From: Nonomuraea typhae
GTDB lineage: Bacteria > Actinomycetota > Actinomycetes > Streptosporangiales > Streptosporangiaceae
Direction: 5' to 3'
Length of the DNA: 64,000 bases
NCBI RefSeq assembly: GCF_009760925.1
Contig: NZ_VRLV01000014.1
Coordinates: forward strand, 186,001-250,000
The notes beneath the pieces were generated by a model. The model was not told the DNA's origin. It was given only the letters and a program-made list of their open reading frames with translations, and searched no databases. The position numbers and the translations under genes are program-made. Numbering within the stretch: position 1 is the stretch's first letter; the number at the start of each line of letters is the position of its first letter. Below are positions 26,684 through 36,200 of the stretch, piece by piece.

Positions 26684-29044
26684 TCACGTCGATGCCGAGA
26701 CGAGGGAAAGTTGCCGAGTGATCGTCGGGTCGGTGATCGCCGTGTCGTTGGCCAGAAGATACGCCTTCGAGAGGATCACCGACAGTGTCCCCCCGTCGTC
26801 CTCGAACGGCAGGAACACCGATCCGCCCGCATCCCCGCTCGCCGGGACGATGCACAGGTACGCGTCGTTGGGCTCCATCAGGATGTTCGTCGACCCCAGG
26901 TGGATCTTGTACGTCGTCAGATCGCCCCGCACGACAAGGAATCTGTCGGTCAGCTCGACCCGGGAGGCGATCTTCAGTTTGGGCAGCAGCCGCGCCAACA
27001 CCTCGCGCCGGGTCTTGGCCGTCTCCGTCAGCTCGCCGAAGCCGTGGGAGTGCCAATAGCGTTCGTGGCCGATCAGCGCCTGGTCGTCGCGGGCGACCGA
27101 GGCCACGCCTACGGCCAGGTCGGCCTCGCGGAGGATCTCCGACAGGACAAGCGGCGGCAGATCGGCCACCGACGCCGGTTGCCCGTCGCGGTGGAAGGTG
27201 ATGCCCTCGGTGGCGCACAGCATGGTGGTCTCGGCCCCGGGGGCGGAGACGATGTGCATGGCCCAGCGGGCCTGCCAGCCCGCCAGGTCGCGCACCACCT
27301 CGCCCTGGTCGCCGCCGTTCTCGTAGTCCCAGTTGCCGATTGACCTGCCGGTCCAGCCGCGCTGGCCCAGCAGGGTCCGGGCCTGGCCGTAGCGCAGAAT
27401 GTGACCGGCGAAACGGCTGGAGAAGGTGCCGGTCCGCTCCTCGGCGGGGGTCAGCAGGTAGAGCTCGCGAAAGACCTGCTTGAACGGCTGGCGTACACCA
27501 CTGTCGAGAAGATGGTCGCGCCAGGCCGCCACCTCGCCGGCGGTCGCGTGGATCGGGTGCCACATGCCTGCCACGGCGTCGGGGGCGGGGCGGTGGCCGG
27601 CCAGTTCCCAGCCGTCGGCGGTCTTGACCGGCAGAGCCGCCGGGCCGCCGGCGATCTGCCAGAGCAGGGTGCGGGCGTAGGGGCCGGTGACGGGATGGTC
27701 GAGGAAGTATTCGGTCACCTCGCGCCAGTGCCACGTCCGTTCCTGGACGATCGCCTGTTCCAAACGGGACCGCTCGGCCGCCTGCGCCAGCTTGAGCTCC
27801 TTCAGGATGGCCCGCAGATCGGACAGCTCCGCGCGCAGATCCTTCGGCAGCGACTTGACGGTCTTGCCGGCGGCGTTCACGTAGCGCAGGGCGGGCACGT
27901 CGGCGCACAACCTGACCCGGTAGTCGCCGATCCTCTCCTCGCGGACGCCGTCGGCGTCCAGCCCAAAGGTGGGGACCGTCCGGTCGAGCAGCTGCTCACG
28001 GGTCAGCCCGCTCTCGACGGCCACCGCGTCGAGGGCGAGACTCAGATTCCTCTGTACGGACCTCGCGCGCACCTTCGCCTGGATTCTGGACAGCGGGACG
28101 ATCACCTCGAGGCCACCCCTGCGAGCCAGGACTCCGACGGCGGCATTGGTGACAGGCTCGCAGCGGCACGTGGAGCCCATCCCGTTGCTGCCGGTGCCGC
28201 AGGTCATCGCGACGTCGGTGACGAGCGAGGTCACCCAGCGCTCGTCGATGACCTCGCAGGTCCACAGGATGCCACGCACCACGACGATGGTGTCCTCCTT
28301 GAGGAAGACCTTGTCCCACCACTCCTCGTCGTCATAGCGGACGACCCAGTCTCCGCCCCGGTAGGCCACCAGCCGCGTCAGCAGCTCACGGACCAGAGCC
28401 ACCGCGCCGGGGCTGAGCATCCGCGCGGCGTTCCGCAGCCACCGGGCGCTGGGTTTGGTCGAGCGGGCGGTGTTCCAGTGGCGAAACAGCGGCAGCACCT
28501 CGACCAGACGCGGGCCGTACTCCTCGGCCAGCATGCGGGCAAAGTGGTCGGTATCCCCTATCTCTGTCCGGACCACCCCAGCCGGGCCGTGCTCGGCAGG
28601 TTCGGTGAGCAGCTCGCTCACCTGCTCGGCCAGAAGCGCCCGCGCATCCTTCAGCCACGGTCCCGACGTCAGCCAGCGCAGCAATTCCCGGCGCCGCTGG
28701 TAGCCGAACCGGCGCGCGGCCGCGAGCGGGATCCGGAACAGCTCCTCATAGCGGGTGTGCCCCTGCCGCACCCAGTACCCGGCCCGCTCCATGAGGTGGT
28801 GCGCTTCCCGGTAGGTGAAGTCGATGTCGCGCTCGGCCACCGACCGGACCACGCGCAGCACCCGCTCGTCGTAGTCGTGGCCGCCTTCCGGCCCCAGCCA
28901 GAGCTTCATCTGCGCGTAGGTGCCGTAAACCCGCCAGTCGACGTCGGGTCCGGGCTCGAGTCCCTGCTCGGTGAGCTCGTCGAACCGCTGGTAGGCAGCC
29001 CTCGTGGCCGGGTCCGTGTGGTCCCATCTGCCCGCTGACGTCAT
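26684..29044 (-). CDS. DUF4132 domain protein
   Basis: A 786-residue cytoplasmic protein. The C-terminal 200 residues carry the DUF4132 pattern (YGQARTLLGQRGWTG, WDYENGGDQGEV, LVLSEILREADLAVGVASVARD, ERYWHSHGFGELTETAKTRREVL, LVVRGDLTTYKIHLGS), found in large bacterial proteins often linked to MolR/WGR-type regulators. The rest is helical without catalytic motifs that I recognise. ATG 29044 has GTGGAG 9 bases upstream; earlier in-frame starts would add about 75 residues of unlikely composition. Function is unknown; roles in stress or conflict systems have been proposed for relatives, but nothing here tests that. Confidence 0.85.
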   Translation of the reverse strand: MTSAGRWDHTDPATRAAYQRFDELTEQGLEPGPDVDWRVYGTYAQMKLWLGPEGGHDYDERVLRVVRSVAERDIDFTYREAHHLMERAGYWVRQGHTRYEELFRIPLAAARRFGYQRRRELLRWLTSGPWLKDARALLAEQVSELLTEPAEHGPAGVVRTEIGDTDHFARMLAEEYGPRLVEVLPLFRHWNTARSTKPSARWLRNAARMLSPGAVALVRELLTRLVAYRGGDWVVRYDDEEWWDKVFLKEDTIVVVRGILWTCEVIDERWVTSLVTDVAMTCGTGSNGMGSTCRCEPVTNAAVGVLARRGGLEVIVPLSRIQAKVRARSVQRNLSLALDAVAVESGLTREQLLDRTVPTFGLDADGVREERIGDYRVRLCADVPALRYVNAAGKTVKSLPKDLRAELSDLRAILKELKLAQAAERSRLEQAIVQERTWHWREVTEYFLDHPVTGPYARTLLWQIAGGPAALPVKTADGWELAGHRPAPDAVAGMWHPIHATAGEVAAWRDHLLDSGVRQPFKQVFRELYLLTPAEERTGTFSSRFAGHILRYGQARTLLGQRGWTGRSIGNWDYENGGDQGEVVRDLAGWQARWAMHIVSAPGAETTMLCATEGITFHRDGQPASVADLPPLVLSEILREADLAVGVASVARDDQALIGHERYWHSHGFGELTETAKTRREVLARLLPKLKIASRVELTDRFLVVRGDLTTYKIHLGSTNILMEPNDAYLCIVPASGDAGGSVFLPFEDDGGTLSVILSKAYLLANDTAITDPTITRQLSLVSAST

Positions 29045-29207
29045 GACACGGCTCCACTGGTGACGGGGAAATGCTGGCTGATCATGGATATCAGGCAGAA
29101 CCGACAAACCCCCTTCCGTGGTTCGGACATGTCTCCGGCTGACCCACCACCGGCCGGGAGTTCGAAAAGGTTCTGGATGCCGCGGCCTCGGGGTTGCGAG
29201 GTGCCGG

Positions 29208-29399
29208 TCATATCGGATCAGTGGCCGGCATCTGCAGGGCAAGCAGGCGGGCGAGCACAGCAAGGGCACCGGCGTCGTGCTGCTCCTGGCACGCGATCTT
29301 CACCGTGGTCCCGACGTACGGCTCAAGCGCCCGCACGGCGACCTGCACCATCACCTTGAGCGGAGACACCACCGACACAGCCCGGACGATCTCGATCAC
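29208..29399 (-). CDS. possible small hypothetical protein
   Basis: A 63-residue frame beginning GTG 29399 with a good GGAGAAGG ribosome site. Composition is protein-like (VIEIVRAVSVVSPLKVMVQV, then a Leu-rich helix), unlike the shadow frames opposite it. No family recognised. It points the same way as the DUF4132 gene 163 bases downstream. Confidence 0.4.
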   Translation of the reverse strand: MIEIVRAVSVVSPLKVMVQVAVRALEPYVGTTVKIACQEQHDAGALAVLARLLALQMPATDPI

Positions 29400-29446
29400 C
29401 GGCCTTCTCCGTTCCGGCCGGAAAGCTGTCGGCGAGGCGAGACAAG

Positions 29447-29465
29447 ACTAGAAATCTCATCTAGT
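29447..29465. promoter_or_regulatory. inverted-repeat operator at the TetR start
   Basis: ACTAGA at 29447-29452 and TCTAGT at 29460-29465 form perfect 6-bp arms with a 7-bp spacer. The repeat ends one base before the ATG of the TetR-type gene, so bound repressor would cover its start region. Self-control of the regulator and its downstream monooxygenase is the natural reading. Confidence 0.6.
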
Positions 29466-30218
29466 ATGTCTCACATGGAAGCTCGCGACCGTCTCGTCCA
29501 AGCCGCGCAGGAAGCGCTGGCCGCGGACGAACGGGTCACCATCGACTCCGCCGCGCGGCGGGCGGGCATCTCCAGGTCCACGGCCTACCGCTTGTTCGGA
29601 TCCCGCACTGCCCTGCTGGAGGAGCTTCGGATCAAGGCAGAACCGGACACCAGGCAACGGATCCTGACCGCGGGGATGGAGCTCCTGGCCCTTACGGGCC
29701 TGGCGGAGTTGTCCATGGATGACGTGGCGGCCAAGGCCGGGGTGTCGCGGGCGAACCTCTACCGCCTCTACCCCGGCAAGCAGGCCCTGTTCCAGCAGCT
29801 TATGCGCGTGGAGTCACCCCTGATGGTGATCTCCGGCGTGCTGGCCGAGGCAAGGACGACGCCGGTCGAGGAGCTCATGCCCGAGCTTGCCCGCGGCGTC
29901 GCCGGAGTCCTGCACAACCGCCTCGGACTGATCAGGCTGCTGGTAGCCGAGGTCTCCCAGATCTCTCCCGAATCCTCCGAGGGCGTCCAGTTCGTCTTCC
30001 AGGAGGGTGTCGGAAAGCTGATGAGCTACCTGGAAAACCAGATGGCCGGCGGCCATCTGAGGCGTATGGACCCACTGCTGGCAGCACAGTCCTTCGTCGG
30101 ACCGCTGCTGCTGCACCTGCTCGCCCGGCCGCTCACACAGGAGCGACTCGGTCTCTCTCCCGAGGATGCGGCGACGCAACTCGCCGAACAATGGCTGCGT
30201 GGCATGCGTCCCGGCTGA
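29466..30218 (+). CDS. TetR-type regulator with two tandem HTH domains
   Basis: A 250-residue protein with two TetR-like DNA-binding segments: residues about 8-55 (VTIDSAARRAGISRSTAYRLF) and about 60-110 (LSMDDVAAKAGVSRANLYRLY). The remaining 140 residues are the helical ligand/dimer domain. Single-HTH TetR proteins are about 190-210 residues, so the first domain is an extra. ATG 29466 has no ribosome site and begins next to a palindrome, so the transcript may be leaderless or start further in at ATG 29475. The monooxygenase gene follows after 16 bases on the same strand, so the two are likely co-regulated and the inducer may be the monooxygenase substrate. Confidence 0.88.
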   Translation: MSHMEARDRLVQAAQEALAADERVTIDSAARRAGISRSTAYRLFGSRTALLEELRIKAEPDTRQRILTAGMELLALTGLAELSMDDVAAKAGVSRANLYRLYPGKQALFQQLMRVESPLMVISGVLAEARTTPVEELMPELARGVAGVLHNRLGLIRLLVAEVSQISPESSEGVQFVFQEGVGKLMSYLENQMAGGHLRRMDPLLAAQSFVGPLLLHLLARPLTQERLGLSPEDAATQLAEQWLRGMRPG

Positions 30219-30234
30219 CGCGAAGGAGCCAACC

Positions 30235-31710
30235 ATGGCGACCATCGACGTTCTCGTGATCGGTGCCGGTCCCACCGGCCTGGTCCTCGCCGCCGACCTT
30301 CGGCGGCACGGCGCCTCCGTCCGCCTCATCGACGCGCGCGCCGATCGCCTCGATCTCTCCAAGGCACCCGGCGTGCAGGCCCGCACGCTGGAGTTGCTCG
30401 ACCGCCGCGGGCTCGCCCGAGAACTGATCTCCCGGGGCGCCCCCACGGACTCCGCCCGCCTGCACGTCAGCAAGCGCCGCACCACACGTTTCCCGCTGGA
30501 GATCGGGGCACGTGACACCCGCTTTCCCTACTTGCTCATGGTCTCGCAGACGGAGACGGAAGACATCCTGGAGCAGGCCCTGGACATTCCGGTCGAGCGG
30601 CAGACCCGGCTGATCTCCTTTACGCAGGACGCCGACGGTGTCACGGCACTCCTGCGCCGCGCCGACGGCACCGAGGAGGAAGTGCGCGCCCGCTATCTCG
30701 TCGGCTCCGACGGCGTCCGCAGCACCGTACGCGAGCAGCTCGGCATCGCCTTCGAGGGCGAGACCTACCCGCGATCCTTCCTTCTGGGCGATGTGCACAT
30801 CGACGGGCTCGACCACGACAGCCTCCACATCTATCCCTCGCGGCAGGGCTTCGCCCTGCTGATCCCGCTTCAGCGCCCTGCTCCATGGCGGCTCATCGCC
30901 GTCGAGCCCGGCGTGCCGCGGGAGAACGCGCCGGAGCCCACCGAGGCCGATCTCCATGACGCTTTGCTCGGGCTCAGCGGGGGGACGCTCAGCCTGCGCG
31001 ATCCGGTGTGGATCAGCCGCTTCCCCGTGCACTGCAGGATGGCTGCCCGCTTCCGCGACGGCCGGGTCTTCCTGGCCGGGGACGCCGCTCACGTGCACAG
31101 CCCAGCCGGCGCGCAGGGCATGAACACCGGCATGCAGGACGCCTGGAACCTCGGCTGGAAGCTCGCCCTGGTCGCCACCGGGCGCGCTCCGGCGGAACTG
31201 CTCGACTCCTACGAGGCTGAGCGCATGCCCGTCGCGGCGTACGTGCTGAAGTTCACCGACCGGATCTTCTCCATCCAGGCCTCGCGGCACTGGCTGATCT
31301 CCGGGCTGCGGCGACTGCTGATCGGTCCGTTCGCGCGGCTGATCTCGCTTGCACGACCGCTGCGGCAGCGGGCCTTCAGGAGGATCTCGCAGCTCGGCAT
31401 CGAATATCCGGACAGCCCGGCGATCACGCCTGGCGCCGGTCAGCGCCTGGCCGACCTGGAACTGCCCGACGGGAACTGGCTGCATGAGCTGCTCCAGGGG
31501 CCCGGATATCACCTGCTGACCCCCGAACCGTCCAACCTCGGCCGGAGCTTCCTGACCGTGCATCAGGTACCCGTGCCGGAGGCTCTCCTGGTCCGCCCCG
31601 ACGGCTACATCGCCCACCGTGGCCAGGCAGGTCTGGAGGCGTATCTACACCGCTGGCTCCAACCGGAAGGGGTACGGCGTGCCAGGCCGCAACCCGAGGC
31701 CGCGCCGTAA
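30235..31710 (+). CDS. FAD-dependent aromatic-ring monooxygenase (PheA/TetX type)
   Basis: A 491-residue class A flavoprotein hydroxylase. N-terminal GxGxxG dinucleotide fold VIGAGPTGLVLAADL, internal YLVGSDGVRS (DG motif) and second FAD motif GRVFLAGDAAHVHSPAGAQGMNTGMQDAWNLGWKLA all match the family that uses NAD(P)H and O2 to hydroxylate phenols or polyketides. A thioredoxin-like tail of the phenol hydroxylase kind is reduced to a short segment (ALLVRPDGYIAHR). GAAGGAG lies 8 bases before ATG 30235. Its pairing with the TetR gene suggests detoxification of, or resistance to, an aromatic compound; substrate unknown. Confidence 0.92.
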   Translation: MATIDVLVIGAGPTGLVLAADLRRHGASVRLIDARADRLDLSKAPGVQARTLELLDRRGLARELISRGAPTDSARLHVSKRRTTRFPLEIGARDTRFPYLLMVSQTETEDILEQALDIPVERQTRLISFTQDADGVTALLRRADGTEEEVRARYLVGSDGVRSTVREQLGIAFEGETYPRSFLLGDVHIDGLDHDSLHIYPSRQGFALLIPLQRPAPWRLIAVEPGVPRENAPEPTEADLHDALLGLSGGTLSLRDPVWISRFPVHCRMAARFRDGRVFLAGDAAHVHSPAGAQGMNTGMQDAWNLGWKLALVATGRAPAELLDSYEAERMPVAAYVLKFTDRIFSIQASRHWLISGLRRLLIGPFARLISLARPLRQRAFRRISQLGIEYPDSPAITPGAGQRLADLELPDGNWLHELLQGPGYHLLTPEPSNLGRSFLTVHQVPVPEALLVRPDGYIAHRGQAGLEAYLHRWLQPEGVRRARPQPEAAP

Positions 31711-31809
31711 TCGCGGTCCGCGGTACTTTCCCGCGGCATGAAACCGCCGCGGTCAGCATGGCGGCCCCGTTCCGCTACCCGCTACGGCGGGCGGGCGGAC
31801 CGGGCGGCG

Positions 31810-32994
31810 TCAGCGGCCGAAGAGGTCGTCGCGGACCGTGGCCAGGGCGAGGTCCATCGCGCCCGCCAGCACCGGGTTCCCGGCCACCTCCGACCCGCGC
31901 ACCTCGGGCCGCGTCGGGATGAGGACGTGGAGCTCGCGTTCCACGAGGTCGCGCAGCCGTTCGCCACCGGCCTCCACGACGCCCCCGGCCAGCACGATCA
32001 GTCCGGGGTCGACCACCGAGGCGATGGCGGCCAGCCCGACGGCCAGCCGTCCGGCCACGACCCGCAGGCCCGCCGCGGCGTCCTGGGCCGCGCGCCCTGA
32101 CTCCCCCGCCAGGGCCGCGGCGGCGCGCACCGACGCGCGGAAGTCATGGCAGTCGATCCCGTAGGTGCTGAACAGGTCGCGGATCGCGCCGCCCCCGCCC
32201 ACCGACTGGAACCCGTGGCTGCCGTGCCGTCCGCCGTCGCGGGCGGTCACCGTGCCCGAGATCGGCATGTGGCAGACCTCTCCGGCGGCGCCGAAGAAGC
32301 CGCGGTGCAGGCGCCCGCCGATCACCAGGGCCGCGCCCAGTCCTTCGTCGGCCCACAGCAGGACGAAGTCGGAGCAGCCGACGGCAGCGCCTCTCTCCTG
32401 TTCGGCCAGCGCGGCGAGGTTGACGTCGTTCTCCACGCTGACCTCGGCGCCGAGCGCCGCGCTGAGCGTGGGCACGAGGCCGGGCAGGCGCCAGCCCGGC
32501 ATGTCCTCCTCCGCGACGTGGCCGAGGCGGCCGGTGGCCGGGTCGACGGCTGCCCGCACGCCGATGACCACCCTGCGCAGCGGTCCGGGTGGGGCCGCGC
32601 CGCCCAGGGCCGCGCGCAGCCGCTCGGCGGGCGGGTCGCCGGCGGGGCCCGGGGTGGGCAGCAGGTGCTCGCCCACGACGGCGCCGGTGATGTCGGCCAC
32701 CCGGACCTCGATGCCCTCGGGGGTGACCCCCATGGCCGCCACGTGGGCGGCGGCCGGGTTGATCCGGTACGTCTCGGCGTTGCGGCCGGCCTGGCCGGAG
32801 CGCATCCCGTCGCTGACCACCAGGCCCGCGGCCTGAAGGCGGGCCAGGAGCTGGAAGGCGGTCGGCTTGGACAGGCCGCTGAACTCGCCGAGCTCGGGAC
32901 GGGTCAGCGGGCCGCGCTCCAGCAGGACCCGAAGCGCGATGCGCTCGTTGATGGCGCGCATCAAGCTTGGAGTCCCGGGTTGTGGGGGGTTCAC
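31810..32994 (-). CDS. ROK-family transcriptional repressor
   Basis: A 394-residue sugar-responsive repressor: winged HTH at residues 10-75 (LTRPELGEFSGLSKPTAFQLLARL), then the ROK kinase-like domain with ENDVNLAALAEQ, AALVIGG and GEVCHMP. The zinc-binding CxCGxxGC of typical ROK proteins is missing; the equivalent stretch reads DGGRHGSHGF. It is transcribed divergently from the cellulase gene, and the two share a 21-bp operator-like sequence, so it probably represses the cellulase and itself until a sugar inducer binds. The start is GTG 32994. Confidence 0.9.
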   Translation of the reverse strand: MNPPQPGTPSLMRAINERIALRVLLERGPLTRPELGEFSGLSKPTAFQLLARLQAAGLVVSDGMRSGQAGRNAETYRINPAAAHVAAMGVTPEGIEVRVADITGAVVGEHLLPTPGPAGDPPAERLRAALGGAAPPGPLRRVVIGVRAAVDPATGRLGHVAEEDMPGWRLPGLVPTLSAALGAEVSVENDVNLAALAEQERGAAVGCSDFVLLWADEGLGAALVIGGRLHRGFFGAAGEVCHMPISGTVTARDGGRHGSHGFQSVGGGGAIRDLFSTYGIDCHDFRASVRAAAALAGESGRAAQDAAAGLRVVAGRLAVGLAAIASVVDPGLIVLAGGVVEAGGERLRDLVERELHVLIPTRPEVRGSEVAGNPVLAGAMDLALATVRDDLFGR

Positions 32995-33034
32995 GGCTTC
33001 AGAGCGTATCCGAGTCCCCTGTTCACATTTCTTT

Positions 33035-33055
33035 AGTTAATAAATTTTCCTAACT
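33035..33055. promoter_or_regulatory. operator-like imperfect palindrome upstream of ROK gene
   Basis: A 21-bp imperfect palindrome from AGTTAA to CCTAACT with an A/T centre, 41 bases before the ROK start codon. It matches the site in front of the cellulase gene (33201-33221) in arm sequence, length and spacing. This makes it a likely ROK autoregulatory site. Confidence 0.65.
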
Positions 33056-33164
33056 CCCAGCTCGATGCCACCTTGACCCCTTGACTCGCCATCACAAGGA
33101 AACCCGCTGTTCAGATATGTGAATGCGCAGAGCGAGATCCAATGACTTTCAGTAAAGCTAGGGC

Positions 33165-33193
33165 TTGCATCTACCGCCGCGGCCTCCTACGCT
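33165..33193 (+). promoter_or_regulatory. sigma-70-type promoter for the cellulase gene
   Basis: TTGCAT (33165-33170) and TACGCT (33188-33193) are separated by 17 bases and read toward the cellulase gene. The expected transcription start falls at about 33200, within or at the edge of the palindromic operator, a classical repression layout. Confidence 0.55.
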
Positions 33194-33200
33194 CCGCATT

Positions 33201-33221
33201 AGTTAGGAATATTTCTTAACT
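33201..33221. promoter_or_regulatory. operator-like imperfect palindrome upstream of cellulase
   Basis: A 21-bp imperfect palindrome, AGTTAGG through TTAACT with an A/T centre, immediately downstream of the proposed -10 box. It shares its arms with 33035-33055 by the ROK gene. Repressor bound here would block initiation. Confidence 0.7.
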
Positions 33222-33274
33222 ATCGGTTGCGCGACCGGACTTCTCACCCCCCGAGTTCTGTCAGGAGCCCACTG

Positions 33275-36200
33275 ATGTCAGGTGCGATCCCGTTACGACG
33301 CCGTCTCGTGGCGGCCGGGGCCCTGTTCGCCCTCGCCGCGCTGCCCCTGCCGACACTGCCCGCGCAGGCCGCCGCGGCGGCGGCCATCCCCGATCTGACC
33401 AGCGCCAACCGGCGGGCGCCCGTCGCCGGACTGCCCGACTGGAGCAAGGCGGGCTTCCGCGGCGGCGCCGCCCTGCCCGGGTCCGGCGCCATGAACCCGG
33501 ACGCGGCCTGCCACATCACCCCGCAGGAACTCGCCACCCAGTACGGCGTGCGCCCGGACGGCAGTGACGCCACCACGGGCCTGCAGGCGGCCATCGACGC
33601 CATCAGGACCACGTGCACACCGAGCGCCGGCTACACCAAGCTGTCGTCGATCACGCTGCCCGCGGGCCGGTTCGTGGTCAGCAGGCAGCTCGGCCTGGAC
33701 GCCGACTACCTGGTGCTGAAGGGCGCCGGCATGGGCCAGACGGTCCTGTCCTTCCGCCCGGACGCCAACACCCGCTACGACACGCTGACCGCGGACGGCA
33801 GCGACTGGGACGAGGACGGCGCCACCCACGGCGCCGGCAAGGGCGGCTGGACCTGGCCCGGACGCGGCCTGCTGCGGGTGCAGACCCGTGAGGTCCACAG
33901 CAGGTACGCCTCCGACTACTCCTCCGCCCCCGCCAACCGCAAGGACATCTTCGAGGGCAGCGTCAACCAGCACTGGGCGGCCGGCGTCCCGCTGCGCGCC
34001 GCGTCCACCACCGGCGAGACGCAGATCAGGCTGGCGAGCAACGCCGACATGTCCCGCTTCAAGGTCGGCGCGCACCTGTGGGTCGGCGCCGCCAACAGCG
34101 TGAAGTTCTATCAGCAGCAGACGGTCACCGACACCTCCACGTACATGAACCTGCACATGCGCCAGCAGATCTTCCAGATCAGCGCCGTGGACACCGCGGG
34201 CAGGAACCTCACCCTGGACAAGCCGCTGGAGTACGGCCTGCCGGTGAACTCCACCTCCGACGGCTCGGCCGCGATCGGCGGGACCGTCTACCCGAGCCGG
34301 GTCACCCCGCTGAAGGTCGTGCAGGGCGTCGGCATCGAGGACCTGACCCTCACCCAGGACATGGCGGGCATGCCCAAGCTGGGCGGCGGCACGTACAACC
34401 TCGACCGGGCCGACGCCCGCTTCAACTACGGCAACATGGCGCCCGAGTACGCCCAGCACGGCATCGTGCTCAAGTGGGCGGCCAACGTCTGGATCCGGCG
34501 GGTCGGCACCGAGATGACCGGCTCGCACGCCGTCGTCACCGAGAGCGCCAAGAACATCCAGGTCCAGGAGTCGAACTTCGACGGCTCGTGGAACAAGGGC
34601 AAGGGCGGCAACGGCTACTTCCGCGGCTCGCGCGTCTGGGACTCGCTGTACGCCTACAACACCTCGCGCAACCTGCGGCACTTCACCTTCCAGTGGTCGG
34701 CCTCGGACAACGTGGCGATCGGCAACGACTTCGACTCCGACCTGAACGTGCACGGCGGCTGGGAGCGGCGCAACCTGTTCGAGAACAACAAGGTGCGGGT
34801 GCCGTTCGAGCACGCCTCGAAGAACTGCCGGACGAACTGCGGCGACGAGGGCGGCGGCGGACCTGACGACTCCACCTGGTGGCCGATCTGGTGGGCCGCG
34901 GGTCCGAAGGCGGCCAAGTGGTCGGGCTCCAGCGGGCCGCAGAACGTGCTCTACAACAACGAGATGACCAAGCAGACGACGCAGGGCGGGCCGTACCAGA
35001 GCTACTATCCCGACCGGCAGCGGCTCTACCAGTTCGGCAGTTCGGCGGCCGACGCGTCGACGTTCCAGCACCTGGCGCTCAACGGGACGACCATCGCCGA
35101 CTGGGCGGGCAACGAGACCGCCGACTTCACCGGCTCGGGCGTCAACGCCTCGCGGACCGACGCCTCCGGCTCGCTGTTCCTGAAGAGCCAGGGCAGCGGC
35201 TCGGACACCACCGCGCCGAGCACTCCGGGTGGTCTGCGTGCCACCGGCACGACGTCCACCACGGTGTCGCTGGCCTGGAACACCGCGACCGACGACGTCG
35301 CCGTCACCGGCTACGACGTCTACCGCGGCGACACGCTGGTGACCACCGTCACCGCCACGACGTTCACCGACACCGGCCTGACTCCCACGACGGCCTACAC
35401 CTACACCGTCAAAGCCCGCGACGCCGCCGGCAACACCTCCCCCGCCAGCACCTCCATCACCCAGCAGACAAGCGGCTCAGAAACCCTGCTCTCCCAAGGC
35501 CGGCCCGCCACCGCCTCCTCCATCGAAGGCACCGGATTCGAAGCCGCCAAAGCCGTCGACGGCGACACCACCGGCACCCGCTGGGCCTCGGAAGAGGGCG
35601 TGGACCCGCAGTGGATCCAGGCCGACCTCGGCAGCAACGCCACCGTGACCCGCGTCAAGCTGACCTGGGAGGCCGCCTACGGCAGGTCGTACCGGATCCA
35701 GACCTCGCCCAACGGCTCGACCTGGACCGACGTCTACTCCACCACGACTGGCGACGGCGGCACGGACGAGGTGAATCTGTCGGGCAGCGGGCGCTATATC
35801 CGGATGTACGGCACGGCCCGCGGCACCACCTACGGCTACTCGCTGTACGAGCTGCAGGTCTACGGCACCTCGGGCGGCGGCGACACCACCCCGCCCAGCA
35901 CCCCCGCCAACCTGCGCTCCACCGCCACCACCTCCACCAGCGTCTCCCTGGCCTGGAACGCCTCCACCGACAACATCGCCGTCACCGGCTACGACGTCTA
36001 CCGCGCCAGCACACTCGTGAACACCGTCACCGCCACGACGTTCACCGACACCGGCCTGACTCCCGCGACGGCCTACACCTACACCGTCAAAGCCCGCGAC
36101 GCCGCCGGCAACACCTCACCCGCCGGCAACTCCGTCACCGCCACCACCCAGGCGGGCAGCGGCGGCACCCCGGTCGAGGCCAACGGCCGGCTCCGCGTCT

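Noticed and set aside
33293..35071. Minus-strand frame opposite the cellulase beta-helix
   Set aside because: Val/Gly/Arg-rich shadow with no motifs; the plus strand has a signal peptide and recognisable modules.
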